Assembly: GCF_004362895.1 (NCBI RefSeq)
Contig: NZ_SNXI01000011.1
Span: forward strand, 1 to 64,000
Direction of reading: 5' to 3'
DNA length: 64,000 nucleotides
Source: Idiomarina aquatica
Lineage (GTDB): Bacteria > Pseudomonadota > Gammaproteobacteria > Enterobacterales > Alteromonadaceae
Below are positions 16,531-25,743 of the stretch, in pieces. Position numbers and translations under genes: made by a program. The first letter of the stretch is position 1. Each line of letters begins with the position of its first letter. The notes under the pieces are model-generated. The model was not told where the DNA came from and did not search any database. It saw nothing but the letters and a program-made list of their open reading frames with translations.

Positions 16531-18000
16531 TTACTGTTGCACTGGTGCTGCAATTTCCGTTTGCATAGCGGCAAAGGATTTGGCCCAGGGCTCCATCTGT
16601 TGAACGGCTTGTGGCAGCTCAGAGGTGGCATCGCGTGCTTGTTGCAGCGATGCATAATTTCCGTAAATAATGACGTAACGACCATCTTCGCGTTGATACA
16701 CCGAGGTACTCTCGGTCAGGTCGTAGTCATTGCGGAACTCTGTTAATAACCGCTCCGTTGTGATGATGGCAATTTGCAATGCAAAATGTTGCGGGTCGGC
16801 TGCCATAACTTGATCTGTTTGTAGTGCTCGCTGAGGGGGAGCGGCAGCCGGTTCAACTGTTTCGGCTTCGGCTAGCTTGGGCTCTTTGATCAGCCCAAGC
16901 TCAAGTTCACGCGGGTCATTTTCAGCAGCAGCAACCCGGTTAAGATCATCAAGTGCTTCCCGGTAAGAGATAGCAAGATCTTCGGGCATTAGCGCTAATG
17001 ACTGCTCAGCCAACGGCTCGAAACTAGGGAGCTCAACTGGTGCTTGCGGAGCCTCGGCTTTAACTGGCTCGGGAGCTGATTCAGGCGATTCCGCTGTTGC
17101 AGGGACTGACTGCGTCTGGCTAAACCAGTCAGTCAATTGTTCTTTATTAATGAACCCGACAACGGCCAGACTGATTAACATGGCTACGGCAATTATGTAG
17201 CCAAGTTTTATTCCGCTGCCTTTATTTTGCTCATGCGTTTGGCTTAACTTGACGTGGTCATCGTCTGGTTCGTCAATAGCAGAGTCTGCCGGTGCAGTAT
17301 CTTCTTTGTAGCGTTGGGCTTGGGTTGCCAGCGCCAGTTGCAATCGTTGCTGGATTTCACCCGGATAACCGTTAATGGTGCTCAGGAACTGATGAATACG
17401 ATCAAAATTCCATAGCCGCTGAAGTCTTTCTGGCAGCAAGGCCTGGACAAACTGCACCTGCTCATCTTTATTCAGCGGTTGTACCTCAACCATAACCGGG
17501 CCTTGTAAACGCAGGTGAGGTGCAGGCTTTTGTTGATACGCCCAACGGCTGTCGGCAGCGATAATAATACTGACTTTTTGACCGACTGCGGACAGTTGGT
17601 TAATGGCAGCAACGCATTCGGCTAAAAAGCTCTCGCTGAGTTGTTCGCCGTTATCGATCACAATGACGGCGTGTTTTAACGGTGTTTGGCGTTGGATTTG
17701 TCGACTCAGCGTTTCGTCACTTAAGCTGATAGTGCCAAATAATTGGTTTAATATTTGCGCGCGGAGACGGTCGGGTGTAGAGCGTTCGTTGACAGTAATA
17801 AACGCGCACTCAGCATAGTTAGATGCTTGTTCCAGGAACAGTTCCGCTATGGTTGTCTTACCCGAACCATCACTGCCATGCAGCATAATCACCGTGTCAG
17901 TTTGCTGACAGTGATGATGTATCTGGTCAATAATCTGCTGTTGAGATGTTTTAACTTTTACCGGAGCGGCAACAATCTGTTGTTGAGCCAAAGCTTGCAT
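16531..18000 (-). CDS. damX: DamX: AAA-ATPase plus SPOR-domain division protein
   Basis: 489 residues. Order: N-terminal ATPase with Walker A GSDGSGKT around residue 46 and Walker B-like AVIVIDNGE, a TM helix at about 262-282 (IIAVAMLISLAVVGFI), a Pro/Ala/Glu-rich linker, and a C-terminal SPOR domain from about residue 400 (FALQIAIITTE to the end). SPOR domains bind denuded glycan strands at the division septum. The start has CAGGAAAA upstream. It lies between aroB and dam as in enterobacteria and vibrios. Confidence 0.9.
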   Translation of the reverse strand: MQALAQQQIVAAPVKVKTSQQQIIDQIHHHCQQTDTVIMLHGSDGSGKTTIAELFLEQASNYAECAFITVNERSTPDRLRAQILNQLFGTISLSDETLSRQIQRQTPLKHAVIVIDNGEQLSESFLAECVAAINQLSAVGQKVSIIIAADSRWAYQQKPAPHLRLQGPVMVEVQPLNKDEQVQFVQALLPERLQRLWNFDRIHQFLSTINGYPGEIQQRLQLALATQAQRYKEDTAPADSAIDEPDDDHVKLSQTHEQNKGSGIKLGYIIAVAMLISLAVVGFINKEQLTDWFSQTQSVPATAESPESAPEPVKAEAPQAPVELPSFEPLAEQSLALMPEDLAISYREALDDLNRVAAAENDPRELELGLIKEPKLAEAETVEPAAAPPQRALQTDQVMAADPQHFALQIAIITTERLLTEFRNDYDLTESTSVYQREDGRYVIIYGNYASLQQARDATSELPQAVQQMEPWAKSFAAMQTEIAAPVQQ

Positions 18001-18022
18001 AACTGTTTTCCTGTCTGATGCG

Positions 18023-19093
18023 TTAGCAACATTCAGTGATCACAGCAGCTATCGTTTCGTGTTCGATGTTACTGACTACCTCAGCGGAACCAATCGCTGT
18101 TGGCAGGACAAAGTGCAGTCTTCCGTCTTTAACTTTTTTGTCACGCTGCATATAGCTTAACCAGTCTTGCCAGGGCATCTGTGGCGCTTTTATTGGCAAG
18201 CCCAGCTGGTTGAGCAGGTCGGCTACGCGACGGAAATCTGACGACGATAGCTTTTGTGTCACTTCCGACAGTTTAGATGCAATAACAGTGCCAGCTGCAA
18301 CAGCTTCGCCATGAGTCCATTCGCCATAGTGAGTTGCCGCCTCTATTGCGTGACCAAAGGTATGACCCAGGTTCAGCAGCGCTCTTATGCCAGATTCGCG
18401 TTCATCGGCAGCCACAACTTCCGCTTTTATGGCGCAGGAACGCTCGATTGCGTAGGTTAATGCAGCGGTGTCCCGGTTGCGCAACTCAGCTACATGGTCT
18501 TCCAGCCAATGAAAGAACTCCGCGTCGTAGATGACGCCGTACTTGACCACCTCGGCCAAGCCGCTGCGATAATTTCGTGCGCTGAGGGTTTGTAAGCAGT
18601 CAGTGTCAATGAGCACTGCCAGCGGTTGGTAAAAGGCGCCAATAAGATTTTTACCCAGCGGATGATTGATGGCCGTTTTACCGCCAACGGAAGAGTCGAC
18701 CTGTGCTAACAGGGTGGTTGGTATTTGATAAAAATCCACCCCGCGCTGATAGGTTGATGCAACAAAGCCAGCTAAGTCACCGACAACCCCTCCCCCAAGG
18801 GCAATGATCGCACAATCGCGATTAAAGCCTGCACTGATTAACTGTTGCATGATGTCGGCGTAGGTTGTGAGGCTTTTGTACTCTTCCCCATCCTGCATGT
18901 TAAACACTTCGACATGATGCGAATGCAACACGCTCAAAAGAGGCTGCAAATAGTGTTCTGCGACCGTGGGGTTGGTGACGATAAGTATTTGGCGCGGGCT
19001 GCCGGGAAAAAGGTTTGCTGCTGATCTCAGCGCCTTCGGGCTAATATCAATTGGGTAGCTGCGCTCTGCGAGCTTGACGGTTACTTTTGCCAT
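18023..19093 (-). CDS. aroB: 3-dehydroquinate synthase
   Basis: 356 residues. It converts DAHP to 3-dehydroquinate, the second step of the shikimate pathway, using NAD and a divalent metal. Visible: ALGGGVVGDLAGF, QIPTTLLAQVDSSVGGKTAINH, and the metal ligands in NLGHTFGHAIE. The start is an ATG with GGAG upstream. It is 21 nt after aroK and 22 nt before damX, so one transcript is likely. Confidence 0.96.
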   Translation of the reverse strand: MAKVTVKLAERSYPIDISPKALRSAANLFPGSPRQILIVTNPTVAEHYLQPLLSVLHSHHVEVFNMQDGEEYKSLTTYADIMQQLISAGFNRDCAIIALGGGVVGDLAGFVASTYQRGVDFYQIPTTLLAQVDSSVGGKTAINHPLGKNLIGAFYQPLAVLIDTDCLQTLSARNYRSGLAEVVKYGVIYDAEFFHWLEDHVAELRNRDTAALTYAIERSCAIKAEVVAADERESGIRALLNLGHTFGHAIEAATHYGEWTHGEAVAAGTVIASKLSEVTQKLSSSDFRRVADLLNQLGLPIKAPQMPWQDWLSYMQRDKKVKDGRLHFVLPTAIGSAEVVSNIEHETIAAVITECC

Positions 19094-19114
19094 GCGCAGC
19101 TCCGTTTGATGGTT

Positions 19115-19645
19115 TTAACCTAAGCCGTTAACACCAAGTTTTTCGACAATCTCGTTGACGACGACTTTCGCGCTTTGCTCATCAGTTCGAACGGTGATGT
19201 CAGCGATTTCTTCGTAAAGAGGATTGCGAACTTCGGCCAGCTCTTCCAATACCTTGCGCGGATCATCCGCCTCGGCGATAAGTGGGCGTCGTTTATCACG
19301 CTGCGTACGGGCCAGTTGCTTTTCTATTGTCGTTTCAAGATAAACCACCACGCCGCGAGCCGATAATCGATTACGACTCTCTTTGCTCATGATGGAGCCA
19401 CCACCTGTTGCCAGGACAATGCCCATGTGCTCAGTTAGGTCCTCGATGACTTTCTCTTCTCTTACACGAAAGCCTTCTTCCCCCTCCAGCTCAAATACCC
19501 AGCTGATGTCTGCACCGGTTCGGCGTTCAATTTCTGTGTCAGAATCATAGAAATCTAGATGGAGTTGTCTGGCAATTTGACGACCAATAGTACTTTTGCC
19601 GGCGCCCATAGGGCCGACAAGAAAAATATTACGTTTCTCAGCCAT
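19115..19645 (-). CDS. aroK: Shikimate kinase I
   Basis: 176 residues. Walker A is [11 protein letters not shown]; the shikimate-binding DSDTEIERR and ATGGGSIM motifs, and the lid RDKRRPLI, are all present. It phosphorylates shikimate at the 3-hydroxyl. It heads the aroK-aroB-damX-dam segment, 120 nt after the pil/hof operon, in which no clear terminator is visible. Confidence 0.96.
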   Translation of the reverse strand: MAEKRNIFLVGPMGAGKSTIGRQIARQLHLDFYDSDTEIERRTGADISWVFELEGEEGFRVREEKVIEDLTEHMGIVLATGGGSIMSKESRNRLSARGVVVYLETTIEKQLARTQRDKRRPLIAEADDPRKVLEELAEVRNPLYEEIADITVRTDEQSAKVVVNEIVEKLGVNGLG

Positions 19646-19765
19646 ATTCCTGCTTACATCACTGTTTAAATTAGCTGTAACTCACGAATCCGGAGTGTCT
19701 AGAGACGTCCCCCAACCCAACGAAAAGAAGCGCGATTATCGCAATTCACCAGCGTTTTAGCAACT

Positions 19766-21049
19766 CTATTCGGAGCCCTCTAAAATTGTGGGTGTTACGA
19801 AGATAACAAGCTCACGCTTCTGCTGTTGTTGACGCTGGTGTTTGAACAAGCTGCCGACTAGCGGCAACGAGGATAAAATTGGGACGCCGGAGTCGTCCTT
19901 CAACTCCAGTGTTTGAAAAATCCCACCGAGTACGATGGTTTCGCCGTTTTTTACCAACACTTGTGTCCCCATCTCCTGGGTATCAATGGCTACAGCGGGT
20001 CCGGTCGGCGTGCTAACAGTATCGCCGCGGGTGTTTTGGGTAATAGTTAAGTCGAGTAGAACGTGGTTATTGGGTGTGATTTTAGGAGTAACCCGTAAGC
20101 CCATTACCGCTTTTTTAAATTGTACTGCGGTTGCCCCTGATGCAGCGCTCTCAACATAAGGAATTTCGGTCCCTTGTTCTATAAAGGCAGGTTGCTGATT
20201 AGCCGTGAAAATCTTCGGGCTCGCTATGATCTCACCTTTATTCTCGTGCTCTAGTGCGGTGAGCTCTAAATCCAGAAGCAGATCGTCACTCAGGCGCGCA
20301 ACGTTAAGACCAACTGTTGCGTGAGGTTGAACAACCGGTGCACTAATTTGCATGCCATGAATAAAATTCGTGTCATCAACTGTTGTGGCTTCTAGCCCCG
20401 AGGATGAAGCGCCCCAGCGAACGCCGAACTCTTTTGCCAGGTTAGTTTTTAAGCTTACCATTCTGGCTTCGATCATGACTTGCCTTACTGGCCGGTCGAG
20501 CTCAGCAACCAACTGTTTTATTGCCTGCCGGTGTTTCTCAGTATCGTTAATAATTAGGGTATTAGTTCGTTCATCAACGGTAATAGAGCCCTGATGAGAA
20601 CTTAGATTTTGTCCATTTTGAGTTATTAGCTCAGCTAGCTCATTAGCCGCAGCAAAGTTAACGCTAACCAGTTCCAGCTTTCGTTCTTCCGGTTCCGAAG
20701 GGTTGTCATCGCTTTTAGAAACCCACAGTACATTGTTTTGCAGGTGGATGAAGATTCCGTGGGTTTTCGACAAGCTAGTCATAGCGTCCAGCCAGCTGAC
20801 GTCCTTCAGTTTTAAGTTGGTTGAACCTGTTATATCGTCTGCGACAATAAGGTTTAACTGAAGCTGATCGGCAAGAATCTGTAGCGCCTCGCTTAAACCA
20901 ACACGAGTAAGATTAAGGTTCACTTTTTGTTGGCGTTGTTGTTCGCTGAGCAAGGAGTACCAAGCATTATCCTTAGCAATACTTACTGTTGTTGCAAAAA
21001 TACCGCCCAGTAACAAGGTGATAGGAGCTACCGTCCTCAGTATTGCCAT
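19766..21049 (-). CDS. Short secretin, PilQ/HofQ type
   Basis: 427 residues, the size of E. coli HofQ and much shorter than a full PilQ (about 700). A signal peptide (to about residue 25) is followed by a short secretin/TonB N-terminal domain (VGLSEALQILADQL), one N1-type domain (VNFAAANELAELI), and the complete secretin core ending LPLVGSLFKHQ and ELVIFVTPTIL. The AMIN domains of full PilQ are absent. It would form the outer-membrane channel of a type IV pilus or DNA-uptake machine. It is the last gene of the pilM-N-OP-Q operon. Confidence 0.88.
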   Translation of the reverse strand: MAILRTVAPITLLLGGIFATTVSIAKDNAWYSLLSEQQRQQKVNLNLTRVGLSEALQILADQLQLNLIVADDITGSTNLKLKDVSWLDAMTSLSKTHGIFIHLQNNVLWVSKSDDNPSEPEERKLELVSVNFAAANELAELITQNGQNLSSHQGSITVDERTNTLIINDTEKHRQAIKQLVAELDRPVRQVMIEARMVSLKTNLAKEFGVRWGASSSGLEATTVDDTNFIHGMQISAPVVQPHATVGLNVARLSDDLLLDLELTALEHENKGEIIASPKIFTANQQPAFIEQGTEIPYVESAASGATAVQFKKAVMGLRVTPKITPNNHVLLDLTITQNTRGDTVSTPTGPAVAIDTQEMGTQVLVKNGETIVLGGIFQTLELKDDSGVPILSSLPLVGSLFKHQRQQQQKRELVIFVTPTILEGSE

Positions 21050-21057
21050 AATATCCT

Positions 21058-21840
21058 CTATAGTTGAATGATTTTTTTTGTGGTGACATTGCAGTCTTCT
21101 GTCGGCAACAGCTGGTCAAGCTCGACGTGTTCGTCAGCAATAGAAGTGATAACCGAGGTCGGGTTATAGAACCGTTGGCCGACTGTTGTTTTGATGTACA
21201 CGCCAGTGTCGGATTGCCAGTATGCGAATGATGCAGCGTGCTTAGAGGTAACGGTTGCTGCTAGCCTTAAGTCAGCCAGGTTCAGCTCGGCTTGCTGCTG
21301 TGTTACCGGTGCTTCAGGGCAGCTCACTTCCGTAATCGAAAGGTTTGCCATGATGGGCTCTAACGCTTGCTCCTGATTAGTTCTTGTAAGCTGCCAATTA
21401 AGTCGGCCATCCTGTCCTGGCGTTTTAGAAAAGCTGATAAACTGAGAGTGAAGCGCTCGCTTCCAGACACCTTTTAGCGACTGCCCTGATGTAAGCAACA
21501 ACAGCTGTCGTAATTTAGCGGCTGCACCGGTAACAACTACCGAATAAGTAAACTTAGTATTATTAAGCGGCTGTAAAGTAAGCGTGAGGCCAAGCTCATC
21601 AACCCATTGACTTAGCTGCCAGATAAACTCCGTTTGGGGGCCGTCAGGGGGCGTATGAGATCTTATCATGCGCAAATGTTGGTGATGCTGCGTGAGTTGC
21701 TGGCGCCGGCTTTTAAGCTCGCTTAAAAGGCTTTTTTCAGCGGCATGAGTCATCATGTAAGCAGCAGCTACAGCAATAATGACAATAGTACAGAACATGC
21801 CATAAACAATGTGTGATGTTCGCAGCCAGGGTGTGGTCAT
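21058..21840 (-). CDS. PilO-PilP fusion protein (HofO-HofP-like)
   Basis: 260 residues in one frame. Residues about 10-32 are a TM helix, then a coiled-coil/ferredoxin-fold region resembling PilO (KSLLSELKSRRQQLTQHH). From about residue 170 the sequence changes to a PilP-like module (LNLADLRLAATV, then VYIKTTVGQRFYNPTSVI). Normal operons carry pilO and pilP separately. A PilP usually has its own lipoprotein signal; here it is tethered by the PilO helix. It overlaps pilN by 4 nt and pilQ follows after 8 nt. Confidence 0.65.
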   Translation of the reverse strand: MTTPWLRTSHIVYGMFCTIVIIAVAAAYMMTHAAEKSLLSELKSRRQQLTQHHQHLRMIRSHTPPDGPQTEFIWQLSQWVDELGLTLTLQPLNNTKFTYSVVVTGAAAKLRQLLLLTSGQSLKGVWKRALHSQFISFSKTPGQDGRLNWQLTRTNQEQALEPIMANLSITEVSCPEAPVTQQQAELNLADLRLAATVTSKHAASFAYWQSDTGVYIKTTVGQRFYNPTSVITSIADEHVELDQLLPTEDCNVTTKKIIQL

Positions 21841-22346
21841 GACGCGCGCTCGATTATCGCCCGAATAACAAACTGCCTTGGCGCCGAAAACTGAACGGAA
21901 ATAGATGAGTTATTGAGAAGATTTGTTAGTTGGTTTTCGAGTAACTTGACACTTTCTGTTCGTAAAAAACTGCCGCTTATTTTTACTTCACGTTTTAATC
22001 GGTGAATTGAAGAAATCTGAATTCCCTGTTGTGTCAAGTCGAGTAACTTAATGAACTCAGCTATTACCTGCGCATGAGTTTGTTGCGCAGAGCGCTGTTT
22101 TGTGGCTGCGGTGGTGTCTTGTTGAAGTTCACTCGCTTGTTTTGCGACTAGCTCAAAGTCGTTTAATTCAACGTTTAGCGTTGCCAGCTGTTGTTCTAGT
22201 TTTATCAGGCGCGAATTAAATGTTAGGTAATAGGCCGCCACTAAAAGTGCAAAGACAGTAGCTACTGTCAGCACACGGCGATACTGCCTGCGCAACACAA
22301 GCTGAATGCCGGGGCGGCGCCAATCGGCTAAATTTAATGATGCCAA
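21837..22346 (-). CDS. PilN/HofN-like pilus assembly protein
   Basis: 169 residues. It starts ASLNLADWRR, a degenerate form of the PilN cytoplasmic motif INLLPWR that binds PilM. Then comes a TM helix (about 28-46), a coiled coil (KLEQQLATLNVELNDFEL) and a small periplasmic domain. It is close to E. coli HofN in length. It overlaps pilM by 13 nt and the pilOP fusion by 4 nt. Confidence 0.7.
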   Translation of the reverse strand: MASLNLADWRRPGIQLVLRRQYRRVLTVATVFALLVAAYYLTFNSRLIKLEQQLATLNVELNDFELVAKQASELQQDTTAATKQRSAQQTHAQVIAEFIKLLDLTQQGIQISSIHRLKREVKISGSFLRTESVKLLENQLTNLLNNSSISVQFSAPRQFVIRAIIERAS

Positions 22347-23113
22347 GAGCTGAAGCCCCTTAATGCGTTGCCAAATAAGCTGATGGCTGCGGTTGAGCCG
22401 ACTGCAGAACTAAAATCGCCCATCGACTTGGGTAGCTGCAACTCGATAGCAGTGTTCAAAAGATTTTGTGTTGTCTCGGAAAACTTTGTCTTGTCGCCAA
22501 AATAAAGGGTTAAGGGTGAGTTAGTTATAACCTCATGAAGTTCCGACTCTGCAACAAACTGCAACCTGTCTAAACAACCGTGATGACAAAACAAACAGGT
22601 GGATAAGGGATGGCTGAGTTCAACTATGAGCCACTGTTCGCAAGGGCGACTAGTAATTAATTCGCCTTGCCCTAATAAAAAATTGGTAGCTCTTAGGATG
22701 GCCTGAAAAGCGGGCTCGACAATGCTCAAGGGACCCGCGAGTTGAGCAAATAACTGTTGGCGCTTTTTGACCTGTGAGCTGTGAGCAGATATTACGTGTG
22801 CTGAAGTAGGGTCGTACTGATAATCGAGTACTATGTCTTGTGTATAGTCAGCAGTTCCACCGTAGGTTTCATGTACGAAACTAGTTACATTGTCCGTAGC
22901 ACTCGGTTGTGTAAGCCGCTGGTAGTGAGACGCTCGGTGCTCCATCACGGTCATAAGCTCGCGACAATCTAAGCCTTTATTCCAGGCGGTGTTAGCTTTC
23001 TGTTTGTGCCACTGATGGATAAAAACATTTCCTCGTTCGGTGCTTAACTGTAAATAAATTAGCTCGTTGTCAATTATGTCGACAGCGGCTAAAGCGGCTT
23101 TTGTTCGAGGCAT
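22334..23113 (-). CDS. PilM/HofM-like protein
   Basis: 259 residues, the size of E. coli HofM and about 95 shorter than canonical PilM (about 354). The position, first in the operon and divergent from mrcA, is diagnostic. The actin-like nucleotide-binding motifs are poorly preserved; AAVDIIDNELIYLQLS fits the first strand pair, and the adenosine motif is not recognisable to me. It is rich in cysteine and histidine near residues 185-200 (CLFCHHGC), unusual for PilM. Confidence 0.6.
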   Translation of the reverse strand: MPRTKAALAAVDIIDNELIYLQLSTERGNVFIHQWHKQKANTAWNKGLDCRELMTVMEHRASHYQRLTQPSATDNVTSFVHETYGGTADYTQDIVLDYQYDPTSAHVISAHSSQVKKRQQLFAQLAGPLSIVEPAFQAILRATNFLLGQGELITSRPCEQWLIVELSHPLSTCLFCHHGCLDRLQFVAESELHEVITNSPLTLYFGDKTKFSETTQNLLNTAIELQLPKSMGDFSSAVGSTAAISLFGNALRGFSSWHH

Positions 23114-23244
23114 GCGGTTCTCTTTGTAAAGGTTTTTAAAATAGCTTCAAAGGTTAGTTTTTCGGATAAAAATCAGCCATAATGCACAGTCGCGTAATAC
23201 TGTACGAAATACATGGAAACCGTTGTCCTAAATGGAGCTAACGA

Positions 23245-25716
23245 TTGAAGTTTTTTAAACGTTTTATACTTGCCTTGTTGGTACTTGCGGTGCTTGGAGT
23301 TGCCGCTGTTGGTGCGCTTTATTTATATGTTAAGCCAGAACTCCCGAGTGTTGCGACGTTGCGTGATGTGGAGTTGCAAACGCCAATGCAAGTGTTTACC
23401 CAAGACGGTGAGCTCATTTCTCAGTTTGGCGAAAAAAGGCGTATTCCCGTTGATTTAGAAGACGTGCCCCAGTCGATGGTAGATGCATTTCTGGCAACGG
23501 AAGACAGTCGGTTCTATCAACATATAGGGGTCGATCCGATTGGCGTTATGCGTGCTGTTTGGGTGCTGGTAACAACGGGGGAGATAAAAGAAGGCGCAAG
23601 TACTATCACCATGCAGTTAGCGCGAAACTTCTTTTTATCGTTTGACCGTGCGTGGATGCGTAAAATTAAAGAAACATTTATCGCGCTTCATATTGAACAG
23701 TTACTGGATAAAGACGAAATTTTAGAGTTGTATCTTAATAAGATAACCTTTGGCCACCGGGCTTTTGGGGTTGGCGCAGCAGCGCAGGTTTATTATGGTA
23801 AGTCATTGAATGAACTTACTCTGGCGCAAATAGCAACTATAGCGGGCCTTCCTAAAGCACCTTCTAATCTTAATCCTATTAGCAATCCTGATGCGTCCAA
23901 AGCTCGTCGACGAGTGGTCTTGTTGCGCATGCTGGATGAGAAAAAAATCACCCGAGAACAATTTGATCAGGCTGCTGATGCGCCGGTTACTGCCCGCCGC
24001 CATGGCGCCGAAGTTACAGTGAATGCGCCTTACCTTGCCGAAATGGTTCGGCAACAAATGATCGATCGTTACGGTGAGGAAGAGGCATATAATGGGGGTT
24101 ACAACGTCTATACGACCGTTAAGAGTGATGTGCAACTAGCCGCGCGTCAGGCTGTGTGGGATAACCTTCATGCCTATGATGAGCGTCATGGTTACCGTGG
24201 TCCCGTCAGTGTGTTGTGGTCTGAAGAAGACGGTAGAGCTGCATTATCGTCAAATGAAATTACTCGTTATCTTGAGAAGTTAAAATCGGTTGGTGCAGTA
24301 ATCCCCGCGGTTGTTGTTGAAGTGGAGGGACAAACCGCTACTGTTATGGCAAAAGATGTCGGTAGGGTTACCTTGCCATGGGAATCAATGCACTGGGCAC
24401 GCGAATACCTTAACGAGGAGCGCCAGGGACCTCCGCCGGAGTCGGCCGCCGACATTATGGCCGCGGGGCATGTTATTTGGTTGCGTCGCGTTGCAGCAAC
24501 AGATGAAAACAACGCTGTCTGGCGTTTAGCCCAACTACCTGAGCCCAGTTCAGCCATAGCGTCATTGCGACCATCAGATGGCGCAGTGGCGGCTGTTGTG
24601 GGTGGTTATAGTTTTGCATTAAGTCAGTATAATCGGGCGTTGCAAGCCGAGCGGCAGGTTGGTTCTAATATCAAACCGCTGATTTATTCGGCTGCTTTTG
24701 AGCAGGACTTAACGCTGGCAACGCTAGTGAATGACGCGCCGATAAATCAGTGGAACCCCGGCTCCGGCATCGCCTGGCGACCGAAAAACTCGCCTGATGT
24801 TTATGAAGGGCCGATTCGTTTACGTAAGGCACTGGCAAAATCTAAAAACGTGGTTTCGGTGCGTTTAATTCGCGAAGTGGGTGTAAAGCAAACCGCTGAT
24901 CATATTGCTAAGTTCGGACTTGATCGAAGTGAAGTTCCTGAAAATGAATCAATTTCGCTGGGTTCGCTTTCGATGACGCCGATGCAAGTTGCACGAGCTT
25001 ATGCGACATTTGCAAATGGCGGTTTCTTGGTTGACCCCTATGTTATCGAGCGAATAGAAGACCGCAATGGCGAAGTGATTTTTAATGCTGAGCCTAAGCT
25101 GGCTTGCGTGGATTGTGACAATCCTGCGCCACAAATTATTTCGGAGCAGAATGCGTTTCTGGTCGCTCAGGCTATGAACTCGGCGGTTTGGGGCGGTGGC
25201 AGTTGGGCCCACAATACCGGCTGGAATGGAACGTCCTGGCGCATACAGCGCTCAAAGCCGATTGTTAATGAAGTCGGTCGCTCTATCGCTGGTAAGACAG
25301 GTACCACCAATGATGTTCGCGATACTTGGTTCTCAGGCTTTACTACCGGCCTGGTGACAACAACCTGGGTCGGCTTTGATGATGTATCCCGGCAGCTTGG
25401 CAGAACCACCATGAATCCATTGCTTGATAGCAAACAACAAGCTATTTCGGGCGGTGAAGCCGGCGCTAAAACCGCGTTGCCGGGGTGGATTTTGTTTATG
25501 GAGAAAGCATTGCCCCGGTATGAGTCAGGCAACATGATGATACCGCCGGGTGTGGTCAACGTGCGAATCGACCTGGCAACCGGCAAGTTGTCACATTTAA
25601 CTGACCACACGACTCGGTTTGAATACTTTATAGATGGTACCGAACCTACCGAGTATGCCGATACACAAAAAGACAACGGCGACATTTTTAAGGAAGACGA
25701 TCGCGAGCTCTTTTAA
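23245..25716 (+). CDS. mrcA: Penicillin-binding protein 1A
   Basis: 823 residues from TTG 23245 with GGAG 7 nt upstream; the next residues KFFKRFILALL begin the cytoplasmic tail and TM helix. The glycosyltransferase domain has EDSRFYQHIGVDP and EGASTITMQLARN. The transpeptidase domain has S474-N-I-K, SKN around 535 and K684-TGTTN. It polymerises and cross-links peptidoglycan. It is divergent from pilM as in most gammaproteobacteria. A 7-bp hairpin GCGAGCT/AGCTCGC spans the stop codon without a strong T-run. Confidence 0.95.
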   Translation: MKFFKRFILALLVLAVLGVAAVGALYLYVKPELPSVATLRDVELQTPMQVFTQDGELISQFGEKRRIPVDLEDVPQSMVDAFLATEDSRFYQHIGVDPIGVMRAVWVLVTTGEIKEGASTITMQLARNFFLSFDRAWMRKIKETFIALHIEQLLDKDEILELYLNKITFGHRAFGVGAAAQVYYGKSLNELTLAQIATIAGLPKAPSNLNPISNPDASKARRRVVLLRMLDEKKITREQFDQAADAPVTARRHGAEVTVNAPYLAEMVRQQMIDRYGEEEAYNGGYNVYTTVKSDVQLAARQAVWDNLHAYDERHGYRGPVSVLWSEEDGRAALSSNEITRYLEKLKSVGAVIPAVVVEVEGQTATVMAKDVGRVTLPWESMHWAREYLNEERQGPPPESAADIMAAGHVIWLRRVAATDENNAVWRLAQLPEPSSAIASLRPSDGAVAAVVGGYSFALSQYNRALQAERQVGSNIKPLIYSAAFEQDLTLATLVNDAPINQWNPGSGIAWRPKNSPDVYEGPIRLRKALAKSKNVVSVRLIREVGVKQTADHIAKFGLDRSEVPENESISLGSLSMTPMQVARAYATFANGGFLVDPYVIERIEDRNGEVIFNAEPKLACVDCDNPAPQIISEQNAFLVAQAMNSAVWGGGSWAHNTGWNGTSWRIQRSKPIVNEVGRSIAGKTGTTNDVRDTWFSGFTTGLVTTTWVGFDDVSRQLGRTTMNPLLDSKQQAISGGEAGAKTALPGWILFMEKALPRYESGNMMIPPGVVNVRIDLATGKLSHLTDHTTRFEYFIDGTEPTEYADTQKDNGDIFKEDDRELF

Positions 25717-25743
25717 GCTCGCTGTCGTTTACTGCGCAGGTGA

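Noticed and set aside
19700-19720. AGACGTCC in the aroK upstream region as a met box
   Set aside because: A single box with no tandem partner and no methionine gene nearby.
25167-25685. 172-codon minus-strand frame within mrcA
   Set aside because: It opposes the transpeptidase domain with conserved KTGTTN; no ribosome-binding site or family resemblance.
25703-25722. 7-bp hairpin at the mrcA stop
   Set aside because: Perfect stem but no T-tract, so not called as a terminator.
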